A stretch of 64,000 bases of DNA, taken from contig CAJHNH020002532.1 of the NCBI GenBank assembly GCA_905116865.2, forward strand, positions 20,001 through 84,000, read 5' to 3'. The position numbers and the translations under genes are program-made. Below the pieces are notes generated by a model that worked only from the letters and a program-made list of their open reading frames with translations, did not search any database and was not told the DNA's origin. Below, one piece after another: positions 12,866 to 25,985 of this stretch. Numbering within the stretch: position 1 is the stretch's first letter; every line of letters begins with the position of its first letter. The DNA is from Candidula unifasciata (Eukaryota > Mollusca > Gastropoda > Stylommatophora > Geomitridae).

Positions 12866-12988
12866 AAGATCCCTTTTCACGCCTTTCGGCGCATCGGGCA
12901 TATGGGCAGAGCGTCCCATATTTTTTACAGACCAATCGGCACTCGGTGGGTAATGTGGTCAGCATTAAGCCGGATAGACAACATTGCC
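12866..12988 (-). mobile_element. SINE family A 3' part
   Basis: Contains the family blocks GGCATATGGGCAGAGCG, CAGACCAATCGGCACTCGG and GGGTAATGTGGTCAGCATTA. It sits in the 3' UTR of the jockey-like copy, between KKTVKKV-coding sequence and the CAAGCGACCGAAAGAAG stretch that precedes the GAA tail. It is therefore a third level of nesting. The tRNA-like head is missing. Confidence 0.6.
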
Positions 12989-13026
12989 TATATACAAATA
13001 ATCAATTTCAAGCGACCGAAAGAAGC

Positions 13027-13482
13027 TGAAGAAGAAGAAGAAGAAGAAGAAGAAGAAGAAGAAGAAGAAGAAGAAGAAGAAGAAGAAGAAGAAGAAGAAG
13101 AAGAAGAAGAAGAAGAAGAGAAGAAGAAGAAGAAGAAGAAGAAGAAGAAGAAGAAGAAGAAGAAGAAGAAGAAGAAGAAGAAGAGAAGAAGAAGAAGAAG
13201 CAGAAGAAGAAGAAGAAGAAGAAGAGAAGAAGAAGAAGAAGAAGAAGAAGAAGAAAGAAGAAGAAGAAAGAAGAAGAAGAAGAAGAAGAAGAAGAAGAAG
13301 AAGAAGAAGAAGAAGAAGAAGAAGAAGAAGAAGAAGAAAAAGAAGAAGAAGAAGAAGAAGAAGAAGAAGAAGAAGAAGAAGAAGAAGAAGAAGAAGAAGA
13401 AGAAGAAGAAGAAGAAGAAGAAGAAGACGAAGAAGAAGAAGAAGATGATGAAAAAGAAGAAAAATAAAAAGAAGAAGAACTT
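13027..13482 (+). repeat. (GAA)n array, LINE tail
   Basis: About 450 bp of GAA with a few AAA, GAC and CAG interruptions and phase shifts near 13119, 13182, 13225, 13254 and 13268. It is the expanded 3' tail of the plus-strand jockey-like copy. Its lysine/glutamate/arginine-rich open frames are not genes. Confidence 0.93.
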
Positions 13483-13553
13483 CATTAAATGACTAAAAAC
13501 ACGTGAAATTATTTTACTGAATGACTGCAAAATTTTTTTATATCACTTCACTT
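13483..13553 (+). repeat. 26-bp tandem array, piece 3
   Basis: Two to three units (AAATGACTAAAAACACGTG... and TTACTGAATGACTGCAAAA) remain between the GAA tail and the next LINE. Confidence 0.7.
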
Positions 13554-13649
13554 CTTCGTTTATTGCTCTCTACTTACTCTCATAATCTTTTTTATTATTT
13601 TTTTATTATTGATCTTCATGTGATGTTTGAGGCAACTGCCGTGTAGTTG

Positions 13650-14352
13650 GTTTATGTTATAACTTCTCAGCCTCCGTTTGAATAATGGGAAGACAGAAAT
13701 AATGGTGGTATCAAAGAAACGAACTGTTTCTAAATGTGTAAAAAAAAGTCGATGGTATTATTTTAGGACAAGCACAGAAATTTAAGTATCTGGGCACATG
13801 GATAACATCAGATGGAAGATGCATAACTGAGATAATAAACAGAATAGGACAGGCAAAAACTGCATTTTATAAAATAAAAAAAACAACAAATCCTTGTCAT
13901 TGAGAGTTAGAAAAAGAATTCTTGCCTGCTACTTACATGCAGTTTTAACATATGGCTGTGAATCCTGGACAGTCGGTAGGCAGGCCAAACAATTTCTAGA
14001 GGCTTCAGAGATGTGGTTTTACAGAAGAATGGTTAGAATACATTGGACAGCCAAAAAGAGCAACCAAAAGGTTTTGAAAGAGGCGGAAGCCCAAAGACAA
14101 CTTATCACAGACATCAGAAGGAGACAGTCATCATTTTTCGGCCATGTTATGAGAAGAGGGAAAATAGAACATGTTGTGACCACTGAAAAGATCTGTGGAA
14201 GGAGGGTTAGAGGAAGACAACAAGAGAAGATGCTTGACAGTCTTGTTGCATGGCATGGAGGTGTGTCGGCACACGAACTGATACATGCTGCAGGAGACCG
14301 CAGATTATGGAGAGGCATGATCGCCCACGCCAGTCGGCAAGGAACCTGATGA
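13650..14352 (+). mobile_element. RTE-like LINE 3' fragment
   Basis: After KFKYLGTWITSDGRC (about 13780) and a frameshift, a 151-residue frame at 13894-14349 is intact. It contains TYGCESWTV, MWFYRRMVRIHWTAKKSN, SSFFGHVMRRGK, the basic RRVRGRQQEKM and LVAWHGGVSAHELIHAAGDR, ending RQGT and a GATGATGG tail. The reverse transcriptase catalytic box is upstream of the truncation. Further fragments of this family lie at 34190-34400 and 19638-19785 (minus). It interrupts the 26-bp array, whose units resume with ACTTCACTGAATGAC right after the tail. Confidence 0.85.
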
Positions 14353-14460
14353 TGGTGAATAACTTCACTGAATGACTAGACACACGTGAAATCATGCTAC
14401 TGAAAAACTAAAACACCTGTGGTCACTCATTTGAATGACTAGAACTCGGGAAATCAATCG
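14353..14460 (+). repeat. 26-bp tandem array, piece 4
   Basis: Right-hand remnant of the array (GAATGACTAGACACACGTG and degenerating units). It ends near 14460 at unrelated sequence. Confidence 0.7.
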
Positions 14461-15208
14461 AGCCGCAGAAAGAGACCCAACCATGTGCGAGTTTTGAAGC
14501 TTCTCCCCCCCCCCCACCCCCACACCACCCATAATTGCCTTGGCCCCTGACTCCCTCCCGAAAATGTTGTAGAGCTAAGCTACCTTCCCCCTCCCCACTT
14601 AACCATGCAAGCAAATTCTCTTTCTAACTCTGTTTATAAATATCACATTATTTACATGCATTATTTTTTTCGCCATTCAGTACACAACAACAACAACAAT
14701 GACAATAATCAAAATAGCAATAACAATAATAAATTTTTCATATTTTGTATTTTTAAACAATTAAGCAATGTTTACGTCTGCTTGAGGTGAAATTTGTAAG
14801 GAGGCTGAATCCACTGCAATATTTTCTTTGTGACGACGCATCTGAAACCTAGTACAAAGAAGTCATTTATCTCATTTTCAACAATCTATTTTAAAGGTCC
14901 TCACTCTCAAACGCCAACTTCCACAAAACGCTTTATAGTCAAATAGTTTACTCTGCATTAAAATAAATCCCTAAGTTGATATAGAAAAGTACAGTAAAAA
15001 GACACATTTTCAGGCCCGCTTGGTATCTGTGTTACTTAGGCGCTTTGTAACTCGGAGCTGCCCGGTTTTATTCTAGCCATGGATAATTTGGCAGCATATC
15101 GCTTTGCGTTGATTTTGATAGTGGTGAGGCTATCGAACCTTTCAGATTGCAATGCAAACTTTGAAGGTAAAATTGCCTTGTGAAATCACAACCAGTAAAA
15201 AAGATGCT
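14461..15208. other. Unassigned
   Basis: An 11-base C run at 14505-14515, an AAC/AAT-rich patch at 14686-14735, otherwise nothing recognised. Confidence 0.4.
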
Positions 15209-15252
15209 TGGGTTTATTCTGCAACGTTCTGTAAAGGATATGCCACTAACTC
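15209..15252 (+). mobile_element. SINE family B 3' tail fragment
   Basis: TTCTGCAACGTTCTGTAAAG followed by GATATGCCACTAAC matches the family B 3' end (see 17890-18122). Only the tail is recognisable. Confidence 0.45.
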
Positions 15253-16093
15253 TTCCCGGCGTAAAGAATATATGGAGCCAATCTCAAAATGTGGGTATAG
15301 CATATTGGCATTGAGTGGAGAATCTGGTAGTTATATGCCCACCTTTGTTTTACCGTGAGAGTCCTTGGTTCCCATTATAGCCATTGTATAGTATGTGGAA
15401 CTGGAAAGGGGCGGGCGGAGAGGTGAATTAGAGATAAGATATATATATCTGGAGAGGAAATGAGAGGTGAAGCTCGAACGCATGACTACTTGATGAGAAA
15501 GGAAACTAGACTGTAATTCCTTCTGTTGTTCTTACTGTGCACTGACTAATCACTAATCTTTCATCTTCCAGTCTTGTTATTCCCATACAATTCTTCGTCC
15601 CTGTAACGAAATAAATAGTTATCTCATACAGCTTCAAGCAGATTTTCTCAGGTCAACAGTCAACGTTCGACTTCCAGCGGAAATAAAAACCCTCGCCCTG
15701 GAACTCAGCAATGAATACAAGATTGTATTGTCGGAAAACAAAACCAAGACGTTGATGTGATCGTCGCTGGAGTTATATAACTCGTCGTTGTGCTACACAC
15801 TATATAAAAACACGCGGGAATTCGAACGCAACTTTGTGTCAAAATTTGAAAGCAGTGAATAATCTTCAGAGATTAACGTTTTTCCACAAACGAACATTTA
15901 CATATTTATTTATATAGATATAAAAAGATAGTAAACAAAACTGGCAACAGTATTGTCTCCATTGAGCGCGTAAAAACAATCTTTATTAAATGCGCTCACC
16001 TAATTTTCAGCAGTCTTATGACTTCATTCATTGGGCTCCTTCACAAATTTCGCTCATAAGGTTTACCGATATGATTCAACAGCTTTCGAAGAA
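15253..16093. other. Unassigned
   Basis: No repeat or coding match is recognised in this stretch. Confidence 0.4.

Positions 16094-16146
<53 letters not shown>
16094..16146 (+). repeat. Poly(G) tract, 53 bases
   Basis: An uninterrupted run of 53 G residues, the longest of at least a dozen G or C runs of nine or more bases in the window. Length may be affected by sequencing or assembly. Confidence 0.95.
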
Positions 16147-16147
<1 letters not shown>

Positions 16148-16736
16148 GGTTGTTAGGCAGCTTGAGCTACCCCCGCCCCTCCTTAGCCACCAACATATTT
16201 ATGTAGAGAGGCTTAGCTTCGTCCTGCTGATTTTGTCAAAAACGTTTTAAAAGTGCCCTGGGGTGGTGAGGGGGAGGGGGCGGGGGGAGGGGTGGAATTG
16301 GGTGTCTTAAGCTGATCTCTCCACACACAAAAAACCACGTAAAGAAATGACATTGTTTCAAGTTTTTATTTACACACATGATATCATTTTATATTATATA
16401 TATATATTTGCTATTCGGAGCAATAATATTATTATTAGCATTTAAACAAAGCTTGAACCCCTTGATACCTCTTTCCGAGAAAAAGTTTAAATATGGTAAA
16501 GCGCTCCCCCCCCCCTCCCGCCACCAGCCCCACTGTTTTCAATGTTTTGAAGCCCTGCATTCTAACATCTAAAGTTAAATTCTAGCTATTCTGATTGAAA
16601 TCGCAAATTGCACTGGGACATCCCCGTTGACAACCGTACAAATCCTCGACCCAGTGAGAAATTTGTCAGATTTCCCTACAGTAAAGTTGCCGTAGCTTCT
16701 ATCTGAATCATCACAGTTGACTTTGAATTAGATTTT
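16147..16736. other. Unassigned, with G/C runs
   Basis: Contains a purine-rich G patch near 16257-16295 and a 10-base C run near 16506-16515. No gene is recognised. Confidence 0.4.
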
Positions 16737-17060
16737 GTGTGTACTACGCAAATTTTAGTAACTTATCTTTTTCTTAAGCGTTCTGAGCTCTTGAGGTTCT
16801 TTGCTGCAAACATCATCCTCCTTCACTCATCTATCTGTTTGGCCTTGTCTTTCCAGTTGGTAACGTTAAGTGTTTGCAGGTCTGTCTGGATATTATCTCT
16901 CCATAGTCTTCTTGGTCTGCCTCGTGGTCTACAACCTGTCAGCTCCCTTGTGTATACAGTTTGACTTCTCTGTCATTTGACATTACCTCAAAATGGCCCG
17001 GCCATTACACTCTTTTAGCTCTCATGAAATCAGTGATCAATGATGATTTAAACTTATTAT
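16737..17060 (-). mobile_element. RTE-like LINE C-terminal fragment
   Basis: The minus strand reads a degraded C-terminus with RPRGRPRRLWRDNIQTDLQT and LNVTNWKDKA-like segments, continuing to KNLKSSERLRKR. Sister copies are at 24840-25085 (minus) and 31420-31738 (plus, intact frame). Frameshifts are present. The plus-strand open frame here is only its shadow. Confidence 0.7.
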
Positions 17061-17889
17061 GAATTTGGTTGTTGCTTCTCACTCTCTATTCCCCACTATT
17101 TGTCTTCTATTTTATATCTGGATATAACGGCGCTCTGTTTTATATTTCAGGATCATTCAATTTCTGGGAATTATGTTGCTGGAATTGTTGCATGTTAGCT
17201 TTGATGGTGATGTCTCTCAGAAATTAGAATTTTCAATATATGGAATTGGAAAACATGAATATTTGACAACGATGTGAAATTGTGAGTTTCCAGAGGATTA
17301 CAAGTTCTGATATTGAAAACAATCAATTTATTGAAAATAGTGATTGACATTTACATCAGGAAATTTCCACTAGCCTAATGGTTAGTATAATTGCTCCTCT
17401 CCCTAGTGGCCATGTTTTTGAATCCAGAGTTGTGACTTTCTCTTTTTTAAACGTGTACTAGAACCTGTTGATGAGTTTTTATCAAAGTAAAATGTCCTAA
17501 TTTTTAATAAGAAAAGAATTAATTTCCTTCTTAAAACTTACAAATAATTAATACGAACGTTCACAGTCTTATAGTTTACGAGATAAAATGCTGTCTATGT
17601 GGCTTTGTAGGAGAGCGGGTGGGGGGGGGGGGGAGAATGGGTCCCTCTTTATCTAAAATTTTCTGAACATTTTCAATGTAGATTTTAATTTAGGTTCCTT
17701 GCATTTATTTTCTGTTGATTGCAAAGAGCTCCTCAACTTTCATCCATGTGTTAAATGAAAATACTTTTTTCTTGGACATATAATCTCTTTGCAAGTGGTG
17801 TACCACTAGTTCTACATACTGTTTCATCTCAGCCTTTCTACACTCTTAAACATATAGGAAAAGACAGGAAAGATAAGACAGAAAATTAA
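17061..17889. other. Unassigned, with one tRNA-like patch
   Basis: At 17368-17440 there is an A-box-like TAGCCTAATGGTTAGTATAA and a weak B-box (TTTTTGAATCCAG), possibly a degraded SINE head. A 13-base G run lies at 17621-17633. Nothing else is recognised. Confidence 0.35.
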
Positions 17890-18122
17890 TAATTTTAGTT
17901 GCGTAAACTTTACAGGACGTTGCAGAACCAACACCAGCATTGGCTGTTGTGGTTTTTCTAGACACATTTACGTCCAGTAGTTTGCCATTGCTTCTGGACG
18001 GTCGGCTTCTCCATACCACTGTCGAAACCAACGCAAGGCGCAAGGCCTGCAGCTGGAATCGAACCCAGCACCCCGGCATTACGAAGCGCGTGCTCAACGC
18101 CTAAGCCACAGACGCCGACCAG
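17890..18122 (-). mobile_element. SINE family B, best copy
   Basis: Read on the minus strand: GGTCGGCGTCTGTGGCTTAG (A-box TGGCTTAGGCG) and then the consensus B-box GGGTTCGATTCC, about 60 bp into a tRNA-like head. The body contains GCAATGGCAAACTACTGG and the 3' end GGTTCTGCAACGTCCTGTAA followed by AGTTTACGCAACTAAAA. Both pol III boxes are close to consensus, so this copy could still be transcribed. Other copies: 37583-37790 (plus), 38980-39108, 34594-34732 and 27628-27727 (minus), and a tail at 15209. Length is about 233 bp. Confidence 0.78.
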
Positions 18123-19029
18123 AAAATTATTGGATAAAATAAAACTTATGTATGTCAGCTTATCAAAATCATGTAAAATAAACAAAGAATATTGCAGCTG
18201 TTAGCTGTCATAACTAAAAAATTTACGAAAAAAAAAAAAAAAAACACACACACCCACAGAAATAAACTGACTAAATGACTACATTACGTAATCATGTGTT
18301 ATGTAAAAATTATGAAATAAAAAAATAATTTAGGACAGAATTGCATACATAAGTGGTACTTATCTGGACTGCTCTTAATTTTATATAACAAAAAATTATG
18401 TCCCAGGTATGGCTATATCGACCTATCGTTTTGGTACAATCATTTTGATATTTGCCTTTAAACACTTGCGTATAGTCAATCTCTTTCAGTTGTACAGATG
18501 TGGTTAACTGCAATGAATAAGTACTGCTATTATGTACGTTATACAACCTCCCCCTAGAGATTGTCCAGTTATACACAAAAGTTTTGTGCATTTGCATAAC
18601 AATATATCTAAAATAGAAAGGTGGCTACTATTGTAAACAAGAGCATAAGACAGGGCACATAATGGTTTTACAGATTATCGCTCCATCGCGTGAATCTATG
18701 AATGTTAAATACGTTTGAATGCGTCTGGAATGTTTAAGACTAATAAAAAAACATTGATACTTAATTCGGTGAACAATGACGGCCCACGAAGTATACAACA
18801 GGCCATTAGAATAAATGTGTTCTGAAAAAATTGTGCCACAGAAAACACATGAACTGAAACGACGACACGAGCGCTAGACAACCAAAAGACACACACTAGA
18901 ATGTTCTGACGTACTCACACAAATACACACAAGCACACACAAACACACATACTCACACACAATAAAACAAAATGCTTCACTTATTCCTAAAATGCTTGTA
19001 TTGCACCAAAATGCAACATGGAAAAAATT
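18123..19029. other. Unassigned
   Basis: An A run with a CA-rich flank near 18227-18257 and CACA-rich sequence near 18913-18960. No gene is recognised. Confidence 0.4.
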
Positions 19030-19103
19030 CGAAATGGTATCTGAACCACGACCTTCCATACCACAGGTGAGCGTATGGCCGCTATACCACGTCGGCTCCC
19101 TTA
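19030..19103 (-). mobile_element. tRNA-like SINE head
   Basis: On the minus strand: GGGAGCCGACGTGGTATAGC (A-box-like TGGTATAGCGG) and a B-box-like GTGGTTCAGATACC. The downstream body does not match families A or B, so it is either another SINE or a tRNA pseudogene. Confidence 0.4.
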
Positions 19104-19184
19104 AGTGTATGTGAGTATATACATTTACATGTGTATGTGTGTGCAAACACTTATATGTGAATTTCCACGTAGGAGTGTTGGTCT

Positions 19185-19188
<4 letters not shown>

Positions 19189-19266
<78 letters not shown>
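19189..19266. repeat. (AT)n followed by (GT)n
   Basis: A compound dinucleotide array, AT to about 19240 then GT to 19266. Confidence 0.95.
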
Positions 19267-19637
19267 AATTATACACGTATGTCTATATATGTATGTGGTG
19301 TGCACAGTGTCTGTCATATGTGTCATATGTGTCTGTCAATGCCTACATAGTCAGTCATAAATGGATTGACAGGCACATTTTTATAGTCATGTATAGGACC
19401 CTTAGTACGGCATTGGCGGGCATGGGGTGTAAGATGCTTGATGTTAACCACATCGCCATTCCAGTGTCTAACCGAAACGGTCAATGCTTCACTAGCGTGA
19501 AAAGGTGTCCTTTTACTATTACTTACCTATTCTGGACTCAAAGCACGTTAACACTGATTATGTTGATTGTGTGGTTAAGTACCTAGTTATCTGCCACAGG
19601 ATGGGAGTTTTGATACACTAGGTTAGTCCTATGATAT

Positions 19638-19785
19638 CATCACTCTCATCGTTATCATTATTATCATTACCATCATCATTTTGATCATTATAATCAATCC
19701 CTTGTCGACTGGCTGGGGCGATCTTGTCTCTCCGCAATCTACGATTTTTAAAAGCATGCATCAGTTCGTTTGCTGACACAAATCC
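19638..19785 (-). mobile_element. RTE-like LINE 3' terminus
   Basis: On the minus strand a short remnant of the VSANELMHA...ASRQG C-terminus (same family as 13650-14352) is followed by a degenerate ATGATAATGATGATG-type tail at about 19638-19700. It lies head to head with the plus-strand LINE end that begins near 19786. Confidence 0.6.
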
Positions 19786-20011
19786 ATGTCATGCCTAAAG
19801 GTTGTCAATAATCTTATCGCTACGTCTTCCAGAATGCATAGTAACAGGAATGAGTGATAGGGGCCTACCGACATGAAGATGGGCACAGGATATTAGTGAC
19901 TCCTTGAGTATGAAAGTACATGAGGCGGGAGAGTTGGCGAGAGACCGAGTTAATTTCACGCAGACAGTGATGATTGAGACGTTCTGCAAAGGACCTACTA
20001 CATGATGATGA
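19786..20011 (+). mobile_element. RTE-like LINE 3' terminus
   Basis: Encodes the C-terminus RPTRRWAQDI-like segment, SLSMKVHEAGELARDRVNF and TFCKGPTT, followed directly by a stop and a GATGATGATGATG tail. It matches 7048-7305 and 54437-54690. Confidence 0.72.
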
Positions 20012-20270
20012 TGATGTCTTTCTCTGCATCTGTTTGTACAGATCTTTCCAGTGCTCATAACAAGTTCCAGTTTACCAGTCAACATAATGAGATTTAAAAA
20101 AAAAATGAATACTTCTTAGTTTAGTTTACGTTAAGTTGTTTTCGAGCACTCTCCTTATTCAAAACATACTCTTTTCTTTACTGCCCAAGGAATTGTAAAA
20201 ATTCTTCGGTTACACCCCATTTCCAAGGTCGCAAAAAATTGTAGGTTTGTTTATATATGTTTATATATGC

Positions 20271-20317
<47 letters not shown>
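20271..20317 (+). repeat. (GT)n microsatellite
   Basis: A near-pure GT dinucleotide array. Confidence 0.95.
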
Positions 20318-21281
<964 letters not shown>

Positions 21282-22439
21282 TTTTTTTAGGATGGGGGAG
21301 GAAGAGCGAAGTCATGAGGAGTATATAAAATATCTCACAGTTCGGTCAAACTGTGACAATACGCGCGGTGACTTCAGAATGTCTTTCCTCAACCTACTTT
21401 TATTTGTATGTATTTTGAAGTATACAGACAAATAGGGATTTGGATACATCCTTAATCTAAATAGGATGACCACATCACACCTTTAATTCTCCTGGACCGT
21501 TGGTCATATCAAACACTAAAACTTTTTCCCAGATGTTAAGTGTTAAGGTACAGAGATAAGACTGACCAAGCAGACTTACGGACTGGAGATTTGCACACCA
21601 TCTGTTGGTGTCAGATATTTTATCTCCTAGCCAGACTTTTAGGAGCAGCTAACTCCGGCTAATTGTGTTTAATTCCCCCTGAGGTTACCTAACTCGACGG
21701 CAGGTCCGACGGTCACTATTGACACAGTGAGCGGAAAGTGTTGGCAGAAGAATTGACAAAGTCGGATTTTATTGTGATGACAGGTGAAGTAGACTGGAGG
21801 TGTGACTTGTCTTATTTGCTCTGGTCAGCTTAATTGAACCAGGAGATCCTAGCGTGGGAATTCAAACAATAGTTGTACAGCCCTGACTGACAGCAAATAA
21901 ACTTACCCACAGGAGAGGAGCTGTGACATCTTTGAATGAGAATGATTTTAGGCGTAATGTAGGAGGAGCTTGATAAAAGTTATAAAGGGGTGAACTATAG
22001 GTCTGGTAAATGAGATCCTGTCGAGCACATGCCATCTGTTGGGCTTAACCTAAGCTTGAGACAGAACTTTTGGCATTGTGGTTTCATTTTTCCAGGTAAG
22101 ATCGAAATTAGTTTCAAAACCTTTATTTTATTCATGATAGAGATCTAACTGTCTTTTTGCTCAAGTGTGTGTCTTCATCACTTTGTAATACTCCTAGGCG
22201 GACATTTCTTCATTCTCGTAGGGCACTGTCACATTGCTTTATATCCTAACTTATAGTGTCATGAATGTTTTTCGGGCACATGTGTTTCAATGTTGTAAAA
22301 CCTAAATGTTGTTGTTGCCATTGAAATTTAATGAACTATCATGTTTTTGAAATCACAAGCGTGAAGATAACTTTGGCAATCTTTTCACGTGTGGTTAATG
22401 TGAATCTGTATTACATACAGCTTACACACTGAAATGTGT
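21282..22439. other. Unassigned
   Basis: No repeat or coding match is recognised. A splice-donor-like CCAG|GTAAGA occurs near 22093-22102, without other evidence of an exon. Confidence 0.35.
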
Positions 22440-22665
22440 TTAACTCTCGGGAGGCTAATGCGGAGATTGATCCCGGAGAGTAAATCCACGAGATTTGTTA
22501 TTTGATTCGCCCCAGAACTATTGTTAGCATTCTGGGCGCGTCGATTGTTCCAAGCATAGATTCCAGAACTGGTTCTGTCTGACTGATTGTCATTTTGAGT
22601 CTGTACGAGAGATGGCACTGACGTAGAAGACTTGACTATCATTACAGGACGTGTAGAGGAAGGCA
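22440..22665 (-). other. Possible coding exon, unrecognised
   Basis: A minus-strand open stretch reads with serine, asparagine and glutamine richness (VPSLVQTQNDNQSDRTSSG, then NRRAQNANNSSGANQITNLV). It is not derived from any repeat seen in this window and its composition is protein-like. No family is recognised, no start codon is convincing, and splice sites are not decisive. It may be a chance open frame. Confidence 0.22.
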
Positions 22666-24449
<1,784 letters not shown>

Positions 24450-24690
24450 AGGAATTGGGAAGCAGCCGCATTGTGGTGACTAGAGCTCACCTAAATGTCT
24501 GAGCTTCTTGGGTTCGAATCTGAATCGACGTGCAGCTTTTTTTGTTTTTGTTTCTTTGACATTTGGCTTTGGCTTCCTGGTCGATAAAGCCTAAGTTGGG
24601 TAACAGACAACGTCCGGGGAAGTAAAATCGGCTTGCGTAGTGTCGATTGGTCTGTAATGTCATTCTAAAATCTTATGCCTAATTAGCCAC
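24450..24690 (+). mobile_element. SINE family A copy
   Basis: A tRNA-like head with B-box GGGTTCGAATCTG near 24509-24521, then CCTAAGTTGGGTAACAGACA, GGGGAAGTAAAATCGGCTTG and GTGTCGATTGGTCTGTAATG. The box order matches 6843-7020. A T-rich insertion separates head and core. Confidence 0.65.
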
Positions 24691-24839
24691 GGGTATAAGC
24701 ATGTCTTATTGGAATTAGACTTGAACGTCGTACGATTAATGAATGATGTCATACTAATTCAGCCACATTTTCTCTTAGGACAATACCTGCTATCCGTTTT
24801 AAGCTGAATTCACTTTATCTTCTTATTATTCAGAATCCC

Positions 24840-25085
24840 GAGCCCATGAGGTTCATTTATGCAGATATTACACGCCTCCATTCATCTCTCTGGTTGACCT
24901 TCTCTCTTCGGTTGGTAACATTAAGTGTTTGCGGGTCTGTCTAGCTATTATATCTTCGTCTTCTTGGTCTGCCTCGTAGTTTAAGACCTTTCAGTTCCCT
25001 CGTGTTTACAGTTTTTACTTCTCTGTCATCTGACATTATTTCAAAATGCCCCAACCATTGCAGTCTTTTAGCTCTCATTTGCAAG
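24840..25085 (-). mobile_element. RTE-like LINE C-terminal fragment
   Basis: Antisense to a degraded C-terminus in which the RPRGRPRR-type basic segment, DLQTLNVT-like segment and QRDEW-like end are recognisable through frameshifts. It is the sister of 16737-17060 and 31420-31738. Confidence 0.65.
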
Positions 25086-25412
25086 TGATCAAAGGTGATT
25101 TAAACAGATAATGAATTTCGTTATTGCTTCTAGATGTATCCACTAGGTAGCCAAAGTCATTTTGCAAAATCCCTATGTATTCGTATTTAAACTCAAGACA
25201 GTACATTTGTAGTGTACATTTACTGTGTACATGTGTCATTTCATTTGTCTTTAACAAGTATTGTCTACAAATATGTAGCTTTGTGACTGATTTTGTATGT
25301 AAATTTGTATGTAAATTTTTTATAAACACTTTTTGCTGATAATTGTTCTGTATATTTATTGTACACATTTGTCATATACTTTCATTAAATACATTCACTT
25401 TTTATTGGTACG

Positions 25413-25413
<1 letters not shown>

Positions 25414-25466
<53 letters not shown>
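25414..25466. repeat. (AT)n microsatellite
   Basis: A pure AT array of about 53 bp. Confidence 0.95.
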
Positions 25467-25469
<3 letters not shown>

Positions 25470-25682
25470 AAACAGTTATTGCGTACATTTGTCAAGGACT
25501 TCCGTTAAAAAAAAAATATATCTTCCAGGTGCATTTCTCATAAATACATGTCCAGACACAGGTAATGTATGTAGGCTGGTATTTATTTTATAGCTTTCAT
25601 TGTTATCTAACAAATCCTGTTATGCATATTTATTTTTATATCTATCTTTACTGGTTAAATTTTTCTCTTTTGAATAAGAAGT

Positions 25683-25705
25683 GGGGGGGGGGGGGGGGGG
25701 GGGGG
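25683..25705 (+). repeat. Poly(G) tract, 23 bases
   Basis: An uninterrupted G run just upstream of the LINE fragment at 25715. Confidence 0.93.
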
Positions 25706-25714
25706 TAACAAGAA

Positions 25715-25985
25715 ACCCAGGCCTTACAAACTCGGGTGGATCAGTCACGTTACTACAGTCTGGACATGTATACAGTATGGCGAGAATCACCCGCTATGGC
25801 AGGCTGTTAGCCGAGAACTAGTAAACCAGCACTCCAGGGCGACCCAGGTTTCGCTGGGAAGACAACATTTGGCAGTCCCTGCCTGACAGAGGACTGGAAT
25901 GGAACAAAGCCAAAAGAAAAACAAGTCTGTTTCTGGTCAACTGAGCTGGCGACTATATTTTTTCTGCTCTGCATTTGACCCGACA
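25715..25985 (+). mobile_element. RTE-like LINE C-terminal fragment
   Basis: Frames read LGWISHVTTVW, then ENHPLWQAVSRELVNQHSR, then RFRWEDNIWQSLPDRGLEWN and KAKRKTSLFLVN. This is the typical C-terminal order of endonuclease/reverse-transcriptase LINEs (GHV-type segment, basic GRPR-like segment, tail). Frameshifts separate the segments. Confidence 0.6.

Larger units (their letters stand above)
11190..13482 (+). mobile_element. Jockey-like LINE copy split by another LINE
   Basis: A plus-strand relative of the element at 8604-10646. The left part (about 11190-11605) holds RNase H remnants (HCHNCDTEDQAIKKAAD; LKVLRSGNLPGRQTLL), lacks the PSHCG segment by deletion, and runs to YTKYLIGES. The right part resumes at 12699 with a cysteine-rich C-terminus (MCTCGLAPETT) and LYGSLGDLKKTVKKV, then a 3' UTR interrupted by a SINE, and the (GAA)n tail. 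The break between the parts is filled by an RTE-like fragment bounded by AATCAGC repeats. The 5' edge in the 26-bp array is approximate. Confidence 0.8.

Noticed and set aside
16737..16964. Plus-strand hydrophobic 75-residue frame
   Set aside because: Antisense shadow of an RTE-like LINE C-terminus on the minus strand.
17368..17440. Functional tRNA gene
   Set aside because: A- and B-box-like words are present, but the acceptor and anticodon stems do not pair, so a SINE or tRNA pseudogene is likelier.
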